Of a stretch of 64,000 nucleotides of DNA, positions 61,630 to 64,000 are shown piece after piece. The stretch covers positions 9,794 to 73,793 of the forward strand of contig PFAG01000014.1 in NCBI GenBank assembly GCA_002773755.1, read 5' to 3'. Made by a program: the position numbers and the translations under genes. How positions within the stretch are numbered: the stretch's first letter is position 1; each line of letters starts with the position of its first letter. The DNA comes from Candidatus Colwellbacteria bacterium CG10_big_fil_rev_8_21_14_0_10_41_28. Its GTDB lineage: Bacteria; Patescibacteriota; Minisyncoccia; UBA6257; Colwellbacteraceae. The notes under the pieces were generated by a model that saw only the letters and a list, made by a program, of their open reading frames with translations, did not search any database and was not told the origin of the DNA.

Positions 61630-62719
61630 TTCTCTGAACGCTTAACATTATACCCACCATGGTCATAAATACAGCAAGCGAGAAGCTTCCAAAGCTTATA
61701 AACGGCAATGGAACTCCAGTCGTCGGCAGAAGAGCCGACGCAGCCCCCATGTGGACAAAGGCCTGAAAGCCAATCACCGTCGCTAGTCCAATTATCAAAA
61801 GTCTTCCAAACCTATCTTTAATCTTTTTGGATATAAAGAACGCTCTTCCAACCATAGTGAAGAAAAGTGTTCCGACAACAGTCACACCAAGATAACCAAA
61901 CTCTTCAGCAATAATTGCAAAGATTGAATCTCCAATTCTTTCTGGAAGATGTGCCTTAGCTGACGATTGACCAAACCCCACCCCAAAGAATCCTCCCGAG
62001 CCCACAATGGTTAAAGCCTGATTAGCTTGGTATGAAGATCCTTGAGTGTCCTGACTAGGATCAAGGAAAGTCTTAACCCTATCAAGCCTGTATGGTGTAA
62101 TCACCACGAATATAGTTAAAAGGAATACTCCCAGAGCAATTACCATAAATACAAACTTCCACTTCGCTCCCGCCACAAAATATAAAAAGAGGGAAGAAAC
62201 TCCAATTACAACCGCTGCACTGGTAGATTTCTGGAAAAGAAGTAATAGGCTAACAAAACCAACTATAGATAAGAAGGGTATCAACCCCTCAGAAAAACTT
62301 TTTATCCTATTGATATGACTATTAGAGAGCCATGCAGCTAGATATATGATCATTGTCATCTTTAGGAGTTCTGACGGCTGAATAGTAAAAGATCCAATAG
62401 TAATCCATCTCTGAGCGCCACCTAAAGTAGTCCCCAGTGGAGTGAATGTAATGAGCAAGAGTCCCACACTTCCAAAGAGAATAATTGGGGCTAACTTCTT
62501 ATATACCTTGTAATCGATAAATAGACCCAGCAAAAACCCTATACCTCCAATTCCCAATCCAATTATTATCTGATCCCTTAGAAAGTGATAGGGATCATTA
62601 AAGTCTATCTTTCCCAAATCGGATGAGGCTGAAGCCAAAACAGTCAGCCCTATGCCCAAAAGAATAAGAAAGGTTGCGAGTAGTAGGTAGTCAATTTTTA
62701 ATGCATTCCTTTTTGGCAT
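61622..62719 (-). CDS. ftsW: SEDS family glycosyltransferase FtsW
   Basis: Peptidoglycan polymerase of septal or lateral growth, 365 aa, ten membrane helices. QPSELLKMTMIIYLA, the catalytic-loop segment with RLDRVKTFLDPSQD, and TTGVPLPFISFGSFSLAV are typical. FtsW rather than RodA is suggested by murG adjacency. Shares one base with the amidohydrolase gene. Confidence 0.92.
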   Translation of the reverse strand: MPKRNALKIDYLLLATFLILLGIGLTVLASASSDLGKIDFNDPYHFLRDQIIIGLGIGGIGFLLGLFIDYKVYKKLAPIILFGSVGLLLITFTPLGTTLGGAQRWITIGSFTIQPSELLKMTMIIYLAAWLSNSHINRIKSFSEGLIPFLSIVGFVSLLLLFQKSTSAAVVIGVSSLFLYFVAGAKWKFVFMVIALGVFLLTIFVVITPYRLDRVKTFLDPSQDTQGSSYQANQALTIVGSGGFFGVGFGQSSAKAHLPERIGDSIFAIIAEEFGYLGVTVVGTLFFTMVGRAFFISKKIKDRFGRLLIIGLATVIGFQAFVHMGAASALLPTTGVPLPFISFGSFSLAVFMTMVGIMLSVQRNG

Positions 62720-63999
62720 TATTTTCGGGTACTTAATATTTCTCCCCTATTTGTTCCGTCACTTACAAGGCTTCCTCCAATAATAACTTCTTTAACCTCT
62801 TTTCCACTCTTGTCGAGTAAAACTAAATCAGCGATCATCCCCTCTTTTATCAAACCCCTGTCGCTTAAACCAATTAATGAAGCTGCATCTCCCGTAATCT
62901 TTTTTATAGCCGCCTCGATGCCAAATTTATTTTTCCCGACTGCTGTATCTATAAAGTTTAGAAAAGTGTGATTTGCCGGATGGATAGAAGCACTTCCCAT
63001 TCCAGGGACAAGTCCGTTTGAGCCACTACCAATATATGCCTTCTTATTTGTAACTAACTCTCTCAAATACTTTTTAGGGACACTTCCATGAGTAACGGTT
63101 GCTTGAAGCTCGCACATCTTCATTAGCTCTAAGAGAGCTTTTGATTGAGTCGTTCCCCAGTTCTTAGCAACTTCCGCAACAGTCCTTCCAATCAAAAAGT
63201 GGTGTTTAGGAGCAGAGATAACTCTTATGTTTTTATAGTTAGGTTTACTCTTCTTCCAATAATTCTCTATCTTCTTACCCACACCAGGCTTCCTAATTTC
63301 TTCTAGGGTGCTTATCAAATCATTCTTAAGAGCAAATTCTGGTAGCAGTGTGTATATCTGAATCTGAGAAACTCCTTGGGGGGATATGGAAAAGCCAAGT
63401 CTATCCGTAGACTCAACAATCCTGAGGGCCTTCTCAAATTCTTTCTCGTACCCCTTAACCGGTTTGAAGTTATTAATAATCGTATTGGCTCTCCCCCTCT
63501 CTACAACTCCTACTATTTGGTTAATCCATTTTAAAATATCTTTTCCGTAATCAGGAAGATCTATGAAGTGGACCATTCCCATCTTCGCAACAACTCTATT
63601 TAGCTCAGCCAACTCTTTTAGAGAACTTTTCTTTCCATGGATAAAATTAAGCCCAGATGACAATCCAAATCCCCCTTCATCCAGAGATCTCTTTAAGATA
63701 TTTTCCATTATCTCAAGCTCTTCCTTATCCAAAGTCTTTCTACTCTTAACAAGATCTCTTCTTATGGTTGAGTGTCCAACCAATGTTCCGAAGTTGATAC
63801 CTAACCTCAATTTATCCAACTCTTCTAGGAACTCTTCTAGGGTGTTCCAGTTAACATTAATCTCTTTCACATCCGCCCACTTTCTAATGGACTCTAAAGA
63901 ACCATAGTGGATTGGAGCCAAAGAAGACCCAGACTGCCCACCTAAAACAGTTGTAACTCCTTGATTGAGAAATTCTTTTTGCTCTGGATTGCTAAAAAG
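62719..63999 (-). CDS. D-aminoacylase-like amidohydrolase (5' end outside)
   Basis: The frame is open to the right edge, upstream of the ATG at 63921, with QGVTTVLGGQSGSSLAP resembling the GVTTVVGGNCGFSLAP block of N-acyl-D-amino-acid deacylases. Later parts: EGGFGLSSGLNF, KHHFLIGRT, GSGSNGLVPGMGSASIHP and the C-terminal beta strand with LIKEGMIADLVLLD. About 427 codons are visible. Zinc-dependent hydrolase; being in the ftsW-murG operon, it may act on D-amino-acid wall fragments (inference). Confidence 0.82.
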   Translation of the reverse strand, partial: LFSNPEQKEFLNQGVTTVLGGQSGSSLAPIHYGSLESIRKWADVKEINVNWNTLEEFLEELDKLRLGINFGTLVGHSTIRRDLVKSRKTLDKEELEIMENILKRSLDEGGFGLSSGLNFIHGKKSSLKELAELNRVVAKMGMVHFIDLPDYGKDILKWINQIVGVVERGRANTIINNFKPVKGYEKEFEKALRIVESTDRLGFSISPQGVSQIQIYTLLPEFALKNDLISTLEEIRKPGVGKKIENYWKKSKPNYKNIRVISAPKHHFLIGRTVAEVAKNWGTTQSKALLELMKMCELQATVTHGSVPKKYLRELVTNKKAYIGSGSNGLVPGMGSASIHPANHTFLNFIDTAVGKNKFGIEAAIKKITGDAASLIGLSDRGLIKEGMIADLVLLDKSGKEVKEVIIGGSLVSDGTNRGEILSTRK

Positions 64000-64000
64000 A

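Overview
The window looks like a compact genome of a Candidate Phyla Radiation (Patescibacteria) bacterium. The signs are: ribosomal proteins in the bacterial order but with no L30 between S5 and L15; several shortened core proteins (a half-length L15, an L3 with a central gap, an AspRS without its GAD domain, a short ProRS); many 1-30 nt gene overlaps; and a moderately AT-rich sequence that mostly uses AGA/AGG for arginine. L9 is present. TGA is used as a stop, so this is the standard bacterial code and not the UGA-Gly code of Gracilibacteria/Absconditabacteria. I cannot name the phylum from the sequence alone. No rRNA operon, insertion sequence, prophage, CRISPR array or replication origin is visible.

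Layout. 1-3.6 kb: the end of aspS, ndk, two unfamiliar small genes with strong Shine-Dalgarno (SD) sites, a structured RNA gene, rpmB and an M50 protease. 3.6-19.1 kb: the str, S10 and spc ribosomal clusters, fusa/tuf, secY, adk and map. 19.1-30.2 kb: a PEGA/WD40-like membrane protein, murA, two mreB paralogues, a delta-prime-like clamp loader gene, frr, rseP, proS, mreC, mreD and PBP2, making a wall and shape block. 30.2-35.3 kb: a GalT-like enzyme, DedA, TpiA, GtrA, a structured RNA, Pgk, a DnaQ-type exonuclease and RNase H. 35.3-41.9 kb: a tiny membrane protein, RNase P RNA, a PD-(D/E)XK protein, a DHH phosphoesterase, a host-attachment/baeRF-like protein, a PF04020-type membrane protein, tRNA-Gln, an ABC-F ATPase and MgtE. 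42-51.4 kb: TypA, a duplicated small RNA, a VanY-like peptidase, a cupin, a cysteine-rich secreted peptide, a DipZ-like thioredoxin, Fmt, Def, CtpA, L9, L27 and small ORFs. 51.4-64 kb: a thioredoxin-CcdA fusion, a MacAB-like efflux set, tRNA-Glu with a structured RNA behind it, a second PD-(D/E)XK protein, and a minus-strand wall operon (amidohydrolase, FtsW, MurG, GltX, M23 peptidase).

Two expression styles stand out. Core genes almost never have an SD site. At many first genes the -10 hexamer lies only 6-10 nt before the start codon, which predicts leaderless mRNAs. In contrast, five small, more GC-rich genes of unknown function (1965, 2224, 35493-, 45862-, 50953) have strong SD sites, and most have structured leaders and 3' hairpins. 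The window also holds at least four RNA genes besides the tRNAs and RNase P. The most striking is a 61-nt two-hairpin RNA present in two nearly identical copies with strong promoters.
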